Source: Oscillospiraceae bacterium (GTDB lineage: Bacteria > Bacillota > Clostridia > Oscillospirales > UBA929). From it: a stretch of DNA of 15,425 bases. The notes under the pieces are model-generated. The model saw nothing but the letters and a program-made list of their open reading frames with translations, did no database searches and was not told where the DNA came from. Position numbers and translations under genes: made by a program. The stretch's first letter is position 1, and each line of letters begins with the position of its first letter. This document shows positions 5,623-13,660 of this stretch, piece by piece. Location: contig JAISVO010000057.1 in assembly GCA_031271525.1 (NCBI GenBank), positions 1 to 15,425 of the forward strand. The letters run 5' to 3'.

Positions 5623-7877
5623 GCAAATCGATGCCGCTCCTCCTGACCGCGTGCGTCGCAACCGTCCTGACCCGGGGCGTCTACGCGGTCTTTGTCATGC
5701 CTTTCCCCTTCCCCACCGTACTTGCCACGGTGGGCCTTCTCCTCCTGATCCTTAGCGCGGCCTCCCGCAACCCCCGCCGCCTGCTCACCGCGATCCCCTT
5801 CCTCCTCCTTGCCCTCGCGGTCCTCTATCCCACCGGCTTCTTCGAGTGGTGCGAGGAGTTCTACGCGGCGTATGTCTACTGGATGTGGAACGTCGAGCCG
5901 CATACCGGGTTTGAGACGCTGACGGCGGTGATGGTCACCTTTGCCGTCACCCTCCCCGTCTTCATCCTGATCCGATGCCACTCCCCCGCGCCGATCCTCC
6001 TGTTCGCGGGCGGCTCCCTCTTCTTCACGCTGGAAAACGCCGGTTACGATTACCCCGTCATCCTGTTCTGGATCTTCCTTCTCTGCGTCCTGCTGCAAAT
6101 GGTTCTCTACGCCGAACCGAGGCGGCACGCCGTGCAGAACAGCCGGCAGCCGAAAGACCCTCCGCCATTCACCGGAGCGAGGCTCGCGATGGTCCTCCCC
6201 TTCTGCCTGATCATCCTTACCGCCGCGGGGGTTTTCGCCGGAAGCGGGGCCGACCCGCTCCGCGCTGTCCGCGACTGGGGGTACAACCTCTTTACCGGCT
6301 GGACGTTCGGCGTCGGCGGGCCGGTCGCCGGCCCGGGGTACGCCACCGACATCACCGACATCGGCTCGACGCTGGGCGGCTCCTTCCGCCCCAGCGGTGC
6401 CGTCATGCTGGCGCTGGACGGTTTTACCATAGAGGAGACCTCCGAGCTCGACGGCAACGGCAGGGGGTACGTGTTCCGCGTCTCCAAGCAGAACGATCCC
6501 CAAGCCGCGATCAACGGGCTGACCGAAAACTCTCCGGATTCGATCATCAATATTGTCACCCTGTTCAATGCCCCGATCGAAGAAGCCCCCTACCTTCGCG
6601 GCGGCGTCGGCTCCTACTACGACGGGCGGCGCTGGTCGGGCGGCGGTGACGAGGGTTTGCTTTTGGATCGGTCGGGGCTGACGGAAACCACCCTCCCCGG
6701 CCACACCCAGTATGAGCTCCGGTATCTGGCGTATCGCGGACAGAAGCTCTACCTCCCCTATCATGCTTCCCCGTCGGTTCCCCTCTCTCACCGTTATTTT
6801 CCTGACGGGACTTTTATGCTGGAGGAGCCGCCCTACGAGAACTTCCGTTACTCCGGTCAGGTTCCCCCCACCCCACCCGACACGGCCTACCCGACGCCCG
6901 ACGCCGCCTACCGCCAGCTCCCGGCGACGCTGCCCCAGCGAGTGCGGGGGCTTGCCCGCCGCCTCGCGGTGTATGAGGAGGACTACTACAACGCGCTGGC
7001 GATCGAGCGGCATTTGGTGGAGTACTTCACTTACAACCCGGATATGCCGCCGACACCCGAGGGGGAGGATTTTGTCGATTATTTCCTCAACGAGCAGGGG
7101 GAGGGGCACTGCGTCTACTTCGCCAGCGCGATGACCGTCCTCTGCCGGGCGGCGGGGCTTCCGGCGCGCTATGTCGAGGGCTTTGCCCCTGCGTCGGAGC
7201 GCAACGGCAACGGCGAGTTCCTCTACACCGATGAAATCGCCCACGCGTGGTGCGAGGTCTACCTCGGCGAGGGTTACGGCTGGGTACAGTTTGAGCCAAC
7301 CCCGGGCTACAACCGCGCCGAACTGCCGGTCTGGTTCCCCGAGCCGATCCTTGTTGAGCCGGTCGCCCCCAATCTGCCGGAACCCTCCCCGTCCCCGTCG
7401 CCCACCCCCGGCATGGCGGGCACAGCCCCCATCGCGGCGGAGGAGCTCCCCTTCCCGTGGGTTCCCCTCTTCCTGATCACCCTCCCCCCGCTGGTCCCGA
7501 TCATCGCGTGGGCCGTCCTCCGCAGACGGAGACGGAAATTTATCCGCTCGCTGATGTCCCTCCCCTACTCCGGGCGGCAAGCCCGCAGGGTCTATAAGCA
7601 CATCCTGTGGCTGGAGAGCCACGCAGGGCTGGTCCCGAAGCCCACCGAAACCCTCGGGGAGTTCGGCGACCGTTCTGACGAGTCTTGGCCCACCAAAGCG
7701 CGGGTCGGGCGCCGCTTCGCCGAAACATACGGCAAGGTTCTCTACGGCTCGGCCCCGCTGACGGTAGAGGAGAGCGAAATCCTGCGCGACCACGCGTGGC
7801 TGCTGGAGTGGCGCGACCGGATCAACCTCAGCCGCTGGCGTTTATACCTGTACACGAAAATATTATCCCTGTTGTAG
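5619..7877 (+). CDS. Transmembrane transglutaminase-like protein (DUF3488/TgpA type)
   Basis: The product has 752 residues. The first 205 or so hold several transmembrane helices. An extracytoplasmic region follows, with a transglutaminase core near 485-565: GHCVYFASAMTVLCRAAGLPARYVEGF with Cys498, AHAWCEVY with His542, and WVQFEPTPGY with Glu559 where many family members have Asp. A Pro/Ser linker (EPSPSPSPTPG) leads to another transmembrane helix at about 612-632, then RRRRRKF and a cytoplasmic tail (YSGRQARRVYKHILWLESHAGL) resembling DUF4129. This architecture matches TgpA-like membrane proteins, thought to act as peptidases or transpeptidases on envelope proteins; the substrate is unknown. 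It is last in the moxR operon, and the MoxR/DUF58 pair probably assists it. The stop TAG forms the edge of a hairpin. Confidence 0.9.
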   Translation: MSKSMPLLLTACVATVLTRGVYAVFVMPFPFPTVLATVGLLLLILSAASRNPRRLLTAIPFLLLALAVLYPTGFFEWCEEFYAAYVYWMWNVEPHTGFETLTAVMVTFAVTLPVFILIRCHSPAPILLFAGGSLFFTLENAGYDYPVILFWIFLLCVLLQMVLYAEPRRHAVQNSRQPKDPPPFTGARLAMVLPFCLIILTAAGVFAGSGADPLRAVRDWGYNLFTGWTFGVGGPVAGPGYATDITDIGSTLGGSFRPSGAVMLALDGFTIEETSELDGNGRGYVFRVSKQNDPQAAINGLTENSPDSIINIVTLFNAPIEEAPYLRGGVGSYYDGRRWSGGGDEGLLLDRSGLTETTLPGHTQYELRYLAYRGQKLYLPYHASPSVPLSHRYFPDGTFMLEEPPYENFRYSGQVPPTPPDTAYPTPDAAYRQLPATLPQRVRGLARRLAVYEEDYYNALAIERHLVEYFTYNPDMPPTPEGEDFVDYFLNEQGEGHCVYFASAMTVLCRAAGLPARYVEGFAPASERNGNGEFLYTDEIAHAWCEVYLGEGYGWVQFEPTPGYNRAELPVWFPEPILVEPVAPNLPEPSPSPSPTPGMAGTAPIAAEELPFPWVPLFLITLPPLVPIIAWAVLRRRRRKFIRSLMSLPYSGRQARRVYKHILWLESHAGLVPKPTETLGEFGDRSDESWPTKARVGRRFAETYGKVLYGSAPLTVEESEILRDHAWLLEWRDRINLSRWRLYLYTKILSLL

Positions 7878-7909
7878 GGGACGACGGCAATCGTCCCCTC
7901 TTCGGGGGG
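7877..7909 (+). other. Overlapping hairpins between transglutaminase gene and pcrA
   Basis: GGGGACGA (7877-7884) and TCGTCCCC (7891-7898) form a perfect 8-pair stem with a six-base loop. Its CCCC (7895-7898) can alternatively pair with GGGG in 7904-7909 across TCTTC. The first stem starts on the last base of the transglutaminase stop codon. No T-run follows, so it is not a textbook terminator; it may be a processing, stability or attenuation element. The alternative fold ends in the G-run next to the pcrA ribosome binding region. Confidence 0.45.
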
Positions 7910-7920
7910 ATGGAGACAAC

Positions 7921-10143
7921 ATGCACGACATTTCACACCTGAACGAACGTCAGCGCGAGGCGGTGACGACCACCGAAGGCCCCCTGCTGGTCTTGGCCGG
8001 CGCGGGCAGCGGCAAGACGGCGGTCCTCACCGAGCGCTGCGCCATGATCATCCGGCAGGGCACCCCCCCGTGGGCTGTGCTCGCCATCACCTTTACCAAC
8101 AAAGCGGCAAAAGAGATCAAAGAGCGGCTGGTCCGGCTCTTGGGCAAGGAGGGCGGCGATGTCTGGGCGATGACCTTCCACGCGGCCTGTGTACGGATCC
8201 TCCGGCGGGAGATCGCCGCTCTGGGCTACAACCGCAGCTTCACCGTCTATGACACGGACGACCAAAAGCGGGTGATGAAGGAAGTCCTCAAGACGCTGAA
8301 TATCGACGAGAAGCGTGTCAGCCCGCAGGCGGTCCTGTCCCTGATCGGCAAGGCGAAGGACAGCGAACGGGACCCAAAGGCGCTGGCGGCGAGCGCCCCG
8401 GACGACTATTTTACCAAGCTTTCCGCGGAGTGCTACGCGTTGTACCAAAAGCGCCTGTTTGACGCCAACGCCCTCGACTTCGACGACATCTTAGCGCTGA
8501 CCGTCCGTCTTTTCCGGCAGGAGCCGGAGGTGCTGCGCTATTATCAGCGCCGCTTCTCCTATATCCTCATCGACGAGTATCAGGACACCAACATGCTGCA
8601 ATACAGCCTTGTCTCGATGCTCGCGGCCGGTCACCGCAACCTCTGCGTCGTCGGCGACGACGACCAGAGCATCTATGGGTTCCGGGGCGCGACGATCGAA
8701 AACATCCTGTCCTTTGAGAAGCACTATCCCGAGGCGAAAGTGGTCCGGCTGGAGCAGAACTACCGCTCGACCGGGGCGATTTTGGACACCGCGAACCGGG
8801 TCATCGCGAAGAATATGGGGCGGAAGGGGAAGACCCTCTGGACGGGCAACGGTCCGGGGGACCCGGTCCGTCTGACGGTCGCCCGGAGCGAGAACGAAGA
8901 GGCCCGGTTCATCTCCGAGACGGTGCTCTCCGGGGTTTCGGAGGGCGCGTCCTACCGCGACTATTGTATCCTATACCGTATGAACGCGCAGTCGGGGCGG
9001 CTGGAGACCCAGCTTCGGATGTCGGGGATTCCCTATAAGGTGGTGGGCGGCACCCGCTTTTATGACCGCGCCGAAGTCAAGGACATGATGGCGTACCTCC
9101 AGATCATCCACAACCCCCATGACGACCTGCGGCTCACCCGGATCATCAACACCCCGGCGCGCGGGATCGGCGGCAAGGGGGTCGCCGTCCTGCAAGCGAT
9201 GGCGGCGCGGGACGGCGTCAGCTGCTTTGAGGTTGCGGAGCAGGCGGACACTTACCCGGAACTTGGCAGGCTCGCGAAAACCCTCACAACGTTCACCCGG
9301 GAGATCCGAGCGCTCGGGAAACTCAGCGGGGCCGTTTCCCTCACCGATTTTTACGACGCGGTGCTGGAGACGTCGGGCTACGCCAAAATGCTCCGGGACA
9401 AAGACGACGAAGAGAGCCGGGGCCGTTTGGAGAACGTCATGGAGTTAAAGAGCAGCTTGCAAAGCTATCAGGAGAACGCGGAGGAGGCGTCCCTCGGCGG
9501 CTTCTTGGATGAGACTGCGCTCTTTACCGACTTGGATAAATATGAGGACGCCGACAACACCGTCACCTTGATGACAATCCACGCGGCGAAAGGGCTGGAA
9601 TTCCCCTCGGTTTTCTTGGTGGGGATGGAGGAGGGGATTTTCCCCGGCAGCCGAAGTTTTCTGGATCCGGCCGCGATTGAGGAGGAACGGCGGCTCTGTT
9701 ATGTCGCGGTCACACGGGCTGAGAAGCGGCTGTATGTCCTCTGCGCCGAGGAGCGGCTGCTGTACGGCCAGACCAGCCACAACCCGCCCTCCCGGTTCAT
9801 CGCCGAGATGGGGCTGGAGCCGGCCGGCCGCGTCCCATGCGCCCCGGCAGGCAGTCCCTTCAGCGACTTGCCGTTCTCCCGCAATGCCCGCCGGCCCGAA
9901 AGGAGCGCCCCCCGCAAAGCGCCGGGGGGGTTAATGCCGGATATAACGCCCGAACCCTCCCGCAAAACAGCGAAAGCTCTCACCCTCGCCAAAGGCGACA
10001 CCGTGACCCACAAAAGGTTTGGGCGGGGCTTGGTGCTCACGGTAACCCCGATGGGCGACGACGCGATGCTGGAGATCGCTTTCGACGAAAACGGCACCCG
10101 CAAGCTGATGCGCAACTTCGCCGCCCCGTTTTTAGAGGCTTGA
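7921..10143 (+). CDS. pcrA: ATP-dependent DNA helicase PcrA (UvrD/Rep family, SF1A)
   Basis: The 740-residue product is a 3'-5' DNA helicase essential in many Firmicutes, acting in repair, rolling-circle replication and removal of obstacles to replication and transcription. Motifs in order: Q-motif LNERQREAV with Q11, Walker A AGAGSGKT at 26-33, TFTNKAAKEI (motif Ia), LIDEYQDTN with D218-E219 (motif II), VGDDDQSIYGFRGA with D246-D248 and Q249 (motif III), LEQNYRS (motif IV), VTLMTIHAAKGLEF from 548 (motif V), and YVAVTRAEKR near 594-603 (motif VI). The C-terminus from roughly residue 690 (KGDTVTHKRFGRGLVL and following) is the Tudor-like domain that contacts RNA polymerase in PcrA. ATG 7921 has GGAG nearby. 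No strong promoter was found upstream; read-through from the moxR operon is possible. Confidence 0.95.
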   Translation: MHDISHLNERQREAVTTTEGPLLVLAGAGSGKTAVLTERCAMIIRQGTPPWAVLAITFTNKAAKEIKERLVRLLGKEGGDVWAMTFHAACVRILRREIAALGYNRSFTVYDTDDQKRVMKEVLKTLNIDEKRVSPQAVLSLIGKAKDSERDPKALAASAPDDYFTKLSAECYALYQKRLFDANALDFDDILALTVRLFRQEPEVLRYYQRRFSYILIDEYQDTNMLQYSLVSMLAAGHRNLCVVGDDDQSIYGFRGATIENILSFEKHYPEAKVVRLEQNYRSTGAILDTANRVIAKNMGRKGKTLWTGNGPGDPVRLTVARSENEEARFISETVLSGVSEGASYRDYCILYRMNAQSGRLETQLRMSGIPYKVVGGTRFYDRAEVKDMMAYLQIIHNPHDDLRLTRIINTPARGIGGKGVAVLQAMAARDGVSCFEVAEQADTYPELGRLAKTLTTFTREIRALGKLSGAVSLTDFYDAVLETSGYAKMLRDKDDEESRGRLENVMELKSSLQSYQENAEEASLGGFLDETALFTDLDKYEDADNTVTLMTIHAAKGLEFPSVFLVGMEEGIFPGSRSFLDPAAIEEERRLCYVAVTRAEKRLYVLCAEERLLYGQTSHNPPSRFIAEMGLEPAGRVPCAPAGSPFSDLPFSRNARRPERSAPRKAPGGLMPDITPEPSRKTAKALTLAKGDTVTHKRFGRGLVLTVTPMGDDAMLEIAFDENGTRKLMRNFAAPFLEA

Positions 10144-10168
10144 TTCTTTTGCCAAAGGGGGGTATACT
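10140..10168 (+). promoter_or_regulatory. Promoter for alr, overlapping the pcrA stop codon
   Basis: TTGATT at 10140-10145 (four of six -35 consensus bases) overlaps the pcrA stop TGA, and TATACT at 10163-10168 (one departure from TATAAT, if T is accepted at the end) follows after exactly 17 bases. The predicted start is near 10175, giving a short leader of about 28 bases before ATG 10203. Confidence 0.6.
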
Positions 10169-10202
10169 AAGGGAAACCGCAGACTGGAGAGCGAAAATCT
10201 GT

Positions 10203-11321
10203 ATGACGACCCCATTACACCACAAGCACCGTGTTTGGGCGGAGATCGATCTGGACCGGCTGGTACATAACTACACCTTGGCGGCGCTTTCGCTCAAACG
10301 GGGTAAGCTGATGCCGGTGGTCAAGGCGGACGCCTACGGGCACGGCGCGGTGCGTACGGCGCTGGCGCTTCGCGGCGCCGGCGCGGACTTCTTTGCCGTC
10401 GCGACGCCGGAGGAGGCGATGCAGCTCCGCCGGCACGGGATCGCGAGCTCCATCCTCCTGTTGGGCGCGGCGCCGCTTTCGCATATCCCCCGGCTGGTTC
10501 GTGCCGGGGTGACCCTTTGCGTCCCGGACCTCCTGACGGCGCGTCTCTACGAGGACGCGCTGGACGGCGCGCCGGCGGAGTTTCACATTAAAATCGACAC
10601 AGGGATGACCCGTCTGGGGCTCCCGTACGCTTCGGCGGTCTCCGAAGTCAGGAGAATCGCGAACAGCCTCAACGTCACCGGTCTTTTCACCCACTTCGCG
10701 TCGGCGGACGAGCCGGGCGGCTTCACCGACGAACAGCTTTCCCGCTTTACCGACGTCTGTGACCGCCTGAACATCGGGGTTCCCGTGCTGCACAGCGCCA
10801 ACAGCGCGGCGCTGCTGGCGCACCCCAAGACGCATCAGGACTACGCCCGCCCGGGTATCGCGCTGTACGGCTACTCTCCCGTCCCGGGGCCGGGCTTCCT
10901 TCCGGTCCTCTCCCTCCGCTCCTCGGTGATGCAGTGCCACACCGTTCCGGCGGGCACGACGGTGAGCTACGGGAGGAGCTGGACGGCTCCCCGGGACAGC
11001 GTCATCGCCACCGTCCCGGTGGGGTATGCCGACGGATTGTCCCGTAACCTAAACGCTTTTTTGCTTGTCCGTAAGAAACCCGCTCCAATTGTGGGACGGA
11101 TCTGCATGGACTTTTGTATGCTGGATGTGACCGACCTGCCGGGCACCCAGCCGGGCGACCCGGTAACCCTTCTGGGAGACGGGATTACCGCCGCCGACCA
11201 CGCCCGTCTGCTGGGCACCATCCCGTGGGACATCCTCTGTTCGATCGGACGGCGGGTCCCCCGCGTCTACCGGCAGAACGGAGAAATTATCGGGGAGACG
11301 AACGACATTGACAGACTTTGA
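10203..11321 (+). CDS. alr: Alanine racemase
   Basis: This PLP enzyme interconverts L- and D-alanine, providing D-alanine for peptidoglycan. The product has 372 residues, normal for the family. The PLP lysine K41 lies in PVVKADAYGHG, the second catalytic base Y256 in VSYGRSW, and the C-terminal beta domain has GRICMDFCMLDVTD. Other family motifs are IKIDTGMTRLG, HSANSAALL and ARPGIALYGY. The frame is open far upstream inside pcrA, but ATG 10203 is chosen because it starts 14 residues before the conserved AEID strand and follows a promoter; GGAGA lies about 12 bases before it, a slightly long spacing. The last 14 bases overlap the mutase gene, so the two are likely translationally coupled. Confidence 0.95.
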   Translation: MTTPLHHKHRVWAEIDLDRLVHNYTLAALSLKRGKLMPVVKADAYGHGAVRTALALRGAGADFFAVATPEEAMQLRRHGIASSILLLGAAPLSHIPRLVRAGVTLCVPDLLTARLYEDALDGAPAEFHIKIDTGMTRLGLPYASAVSEVRRIANSLNVTGLFTHFASADEPGGFTDEQLSRFTDVCDRLNIGVPVLHSANSAALLAHPKTHQDYARPGIALYGYSPVPGPGFLPVLSLRSSVMQCHTVPAGTTVSYGRSWTAPRDSVIATVPVGYADGLSRNLNAFLLVRKKPAPIVGRICMDFCMLDVTDLPGTQPGDPVTLLGDGITAADHARLLGTIPWDILCSIGRRVPRVYRQNGEIIGETNDIDRL

Positions 11322-12816
11322 GCTGGAGTTTGGCACCGGCGGACTGCGCGGGATTCTGGGCGAGGGGCCGGGCAGGATGAACCTCGTCACGGTGGGGCGG
11401 GCCGCCCAAGGCGTCGCGGAGTGGGCCCAAAGCGGCTCCGCCGTCATTGCTTACGACACCCGGGCGATGTCCCGGGAGTTCGCGGAGCACACGGCGCGGG
11501 TGCTGTCGGGCAACGGGCTGCGGGTCTGGCTCTTCCCCCGCCCGGTTCCCACCCCCACCCTTTCCTTCGCCGTCCGGCGCCTAAAGGCGGATTGCGGGGT
11601 TTGCATCACGGCGAGCCACAACCCGAAGGAATATAATGGGTTTAAGGTGTACGGGCGGGACGGGGGGCAAATCACCCTTGCCGACGCGGACGCCATCCGT
11701 AAAAAAATATCTGGTCTGGTCGGTTCGGTCAAAATCGCCGATCCCGATGGGGCCAGTTTGGAAAAAACGGCGCAAAACGTACCGGATGAGCTCGTTGCGC
11801 GATACCTCGCCGAGGTGGAAAAATGCCGGGTAACGGACATCCCCTGCGATGTCAAAATCGCCTATACCCCGCTCAACGGCGCGGGCCGCGAGTGCGTTGA
11901 GCTAACCCTCCGCAGGATGGGCGCGTCGGTTGTGACAGTGCCCGAGCAGGCGGAACCAGACGGCAATTTCCCCACCTGTCCCCTCCCCAACCCGGAGGAG
12001 GAGAGCGCCCTAGAACTGGGCAAAGCCTTGTGCCTGAAGGAGAATTGCGATCTGCTCCTCGCGACCGACCCGGACTGTGACCGCGTGGGTGTGGCTGTCA
12101 ACCATCACGGAGAGATGAGCCGCCTGACAGGCAACGAGGTCGGCGTCCTGTTACTGGAGTTCCTCGCGAAGGCGCGTAACGCCGGAAATAACGGCGGTTC
12201 CCGCCCCGTCGCGGTCAAGACGGTCGTCACCACGCCGATGGCGGACGCGATTTGCGAGGCTTACGGCATCGAGCTGCGGAACGTGCTGACCGGATTCAAG
12301 TACATCGGCGAGCAGATCGGGCTTTTGGAACAGAACGGGGAAGAATCCCGCTTTTTATTCGGGTTTGAGGAGAGCTGCGGGTATCTTTCCGGCACTCACG
12401 CCCGGGACAAGGACGGCGTCAACGCCGCCCTGCTGATAACCGAAATGGCGGCGGACTATAAAAAGCGCGGACTGACGCTCCGCGACGGTATGGAAAGTCT
12501 GTATGAACGCTACGGGCGTTGGGCCACAAAGCTTTCCTCGATGTCCGCTTCGGGTTTGGCGGCGGAAGCCCTGCGGCAAAACCCGCCGAAAGAGGTTGCC
12601 GGATACCCGGTTCTGGCGGTCACCGACTACCTTGGCGGGGTACGCGGCCTGCCGCCGGCCGACGTGCTGGAGTATACCCTTTCCGTCGGCAAAATCCTTG
12701 TGCGCCCAAGCGGCACCGAGCCGAAGGTAAAGGTATATTACCTGCTGAGGGGGGTTGACGTTGAAGAAATTGACGCCGATTTTCAAAGACTATATCTGGG
12801 GCGGGACACGCCTTAA
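11308..12816 (+). CDS. Phosphosugar mutase (phosphoglucomutase/phosphomannomutase, PgcA-like)
   Basis: This alpha-D-phosphohexomutase interconverts hexose 1- and 6-phosphates through a phosphoserine. Motifs: FGTGGLRG at 8-15, the catalytic phosphoserine S103 in TASHNPKEYNG, metal site D254-P-D256-C-D258-R259, sugar-binding EESCGYLSGTHARDKDGV from 354, and phosphate-binding RPSGTEPK from 466. The EESxGYLxGTHARDKD signature places it near the PgcA-type enzymes of Firmicutes. At 502 residues it is shorter than the usual 560-580: about 35-45 residues normally found before FGTGGLRG are absent. The start is TTG 11308, with GGGGAGA nine bases upstream. Overlap with manA suggests that it may serve mannose phosphates as well as, or instead of, glucose phosphates; sequence alone does not decide. 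Confidence 0.9.
   Translation: MTDFELEFGTGGLRGILGEGPGRMNLVTVGRAAQGVAEWAQSGSAVIAYDTRAMSREFAEHTARVLSGNGLRVWLFPRPVPTPTLSFAVRRLKADCGVCITASHNPKEYNGFKVYGRDGGQITLADADAIRKKISGLVGSVKIADPDGASLEKTAQNVPDELVARYLAEVEKCRVTDIPCDVKIAYTPLNGAGRECVELTLRRMGASVVTVPEQAEPDGNFPTCPLPNPEEESALELGKALCLKENCDLLLATDPDCDRVGVAVNHHGEMSRLTGNEVGVLLLEFLAKARNAGNNGGSRPVAVKTVVTTPMADAICEAYGIELRNVLTGFKYIGEQIGLLEQNGEESRFLFGFEESCGYLSGTHARDKDGVNAALLITEMAADYKKRGLTLRDGMESLYERYGRWATKLSSMSASGLAAEALRQNPPKEVAGYPVLAVTDYLGGVRGLPPADVLEYTLSVGKILVRPSGTEPKVKVYYLLRGVDVEEIDADFQRLYLGRDTP
12748..12754 (+). promoter_or_regulatory. Ribosome binding site that decides the manA start
   Basis: AGGGGGG abuts TTG 12755 with no spacing but sits six bases before TTG 12761. 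The second TTG is therefore the likelier start, giving MKKLTPIFKDYIWGG. The site lies within the coding sequence of the phosphosugar mutase. Confidence 0.6.
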
Positions 12817-13588
12817 AACCGAGTACGGCAAGGTAACCGAGCTGCCCCGGGTCGCCGAGAGCTGGGAACTGTACGAAGGCCGGGTGCTGATCAAACTGAT
12901 CGACGCCAAGGAGCGGCTGTCGGTGCAGGTCCACCCGGGCGACGAATACGCGAATCTGCACGAAAACGGGCTTGGCAAGACCGAGATGTGGGTGGTGCTG
13001 GACTGTGAGCCGGGCGCGTCCCTCTGCTACGGTTTCAACCGCGCCCTGACCCGGGACGAGTTGCGCCGCGGCGCGTCGGACGGTTCGCTGACCGGCTTTC
13101 TGCGGATGATCCCGGTCGGGAGGGGCGATGTTTTCTTCATCCCCGCCGGCACGGTCCACGCTATCGGCGGCGGGATCCTGCTCGCAGAAATCCAACAAAA
13201 TTCCAGCACGACCTACCGCCTGTATGACTACGGGCGGCTGGACGCGGATGGCAATCCCCGCCCGCTCCACCTCGACCGGGCGCTGGACGTGGCGCTGCTT
13301 GAGCCGTCCTCCCCCGCCCCGCCGGGCCGGGGCGAGGTGATCGCAACGCCGGGGTACTCCGCCGAGCGGCTTACCGCCTGCGACTACTTTACCGTCGACC
13401 GGATTACCCTGTCGGGGCGGTACGCCTTTACGGCGGAGGGCGCTTGCGCCGTTTTATGCTGCGAAGGAAACTGCGCGGCCGGGAGCGGAGGAGAGACGCT
13501 GACCCTGACCAAAGGCGGCGGCGTAACCGTGCCGGAAGGGGATGTCACGCTAACCGGGGACGGGATGGTGTTGATCGTTTACAGTTAA
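12761..13588 (+). CDS. manA: Mannose-6-phosphate isomerase, class I
   Basis: This zinc enzyme interconverts mannose 6-phosphate and fructose 6-phosphate. The product has 275 residues, somewhat shorter than the roughly 315 of Bacillus ManA. Seen: N-terminal PIFKDYIWGGTRL, the cupin metal ligands Q56 and H58 in SVQVHPGDEY, E75 in GKTEMW, and H133 in IPAGTVHAIGGG, then the EIQQNSSTTYRLYDYGR segment typical of small Firmicute class I enzymes. The C-terminal half looks like a second, degenerate cupin. TTG 12761 is chosen as start on ribosome-site spacing; TTG 12755 would add two residues. The 56-base overlap with the mutase is unusually long and implies coupling. Together the two enzymes can connect fructose 6-phosphate to mannose 1-phosphate, a precursor of GDP-mannose for glycans, although no GDP-mannose gene is in view. 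Confidence 0.93.
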   Translation: MKKLTPIFKDYIWGGTRLKTEYGKVTELPRVAESWELYEGRVLIKLIDAKERLSVQVHPGDEYANLHENGLGKTEMWVVLDCEPGASLCYGFNRALTRDELRRGASDGSLTGFLRMIPVGRGDVFFIPAGTVHAIGGGILLAEIQQNSSTTYRLYDYGRLDADGNPRPLHLDRALDVALLEPSSPAPPGRGEVIATPGYSAERLTACDYFTVDRITLSGRYAFTAEGACAVLCCEGNCAAGSGGETLTLTKGGGVTVPEGDVTLTGDGMVLIVYS

Positions 13589-13610
13589 CAATTGAAGGGC
13601 GAAGGACGTT

Positions 13611-13633
13611 GCCCCCTTCGGATAGAAGGGGGC
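13611..13633. terminator. Strong stem-loop between convergent manA and cotH-family genes
   Basis: GCCCCCTTC (13611-13619) and GAAGGGGGC (13625-13633) pair perfectly over nine positions with loop GGATA. It lies 22 bases after the manA stop and 27 bases beyond the end of the minus-strand gene, where a bidirectional terminator is expected. Neither strand has a T-run after the stem (TATATC on plus), so intrinsic termination may be weak. CGAAGG (13600-13605) can compete for CCTTCG (13615-13620). Confidence 0.5.
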
Positions 13634-13660
13634 TATATCGGGAGGCTGAATGTCAGCGCC

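Noticed and set aside
5337..7793. Very long minus-strand open frame (818 codons) antisense to the DUF58 and transglutaminase genes
   Set aside because: Its translation is Gly/Arg/Glu-rich with no recognisable domain, and it lies opposite well-supported genes. Long antisense frames are expected in GC-rich coding DNA.
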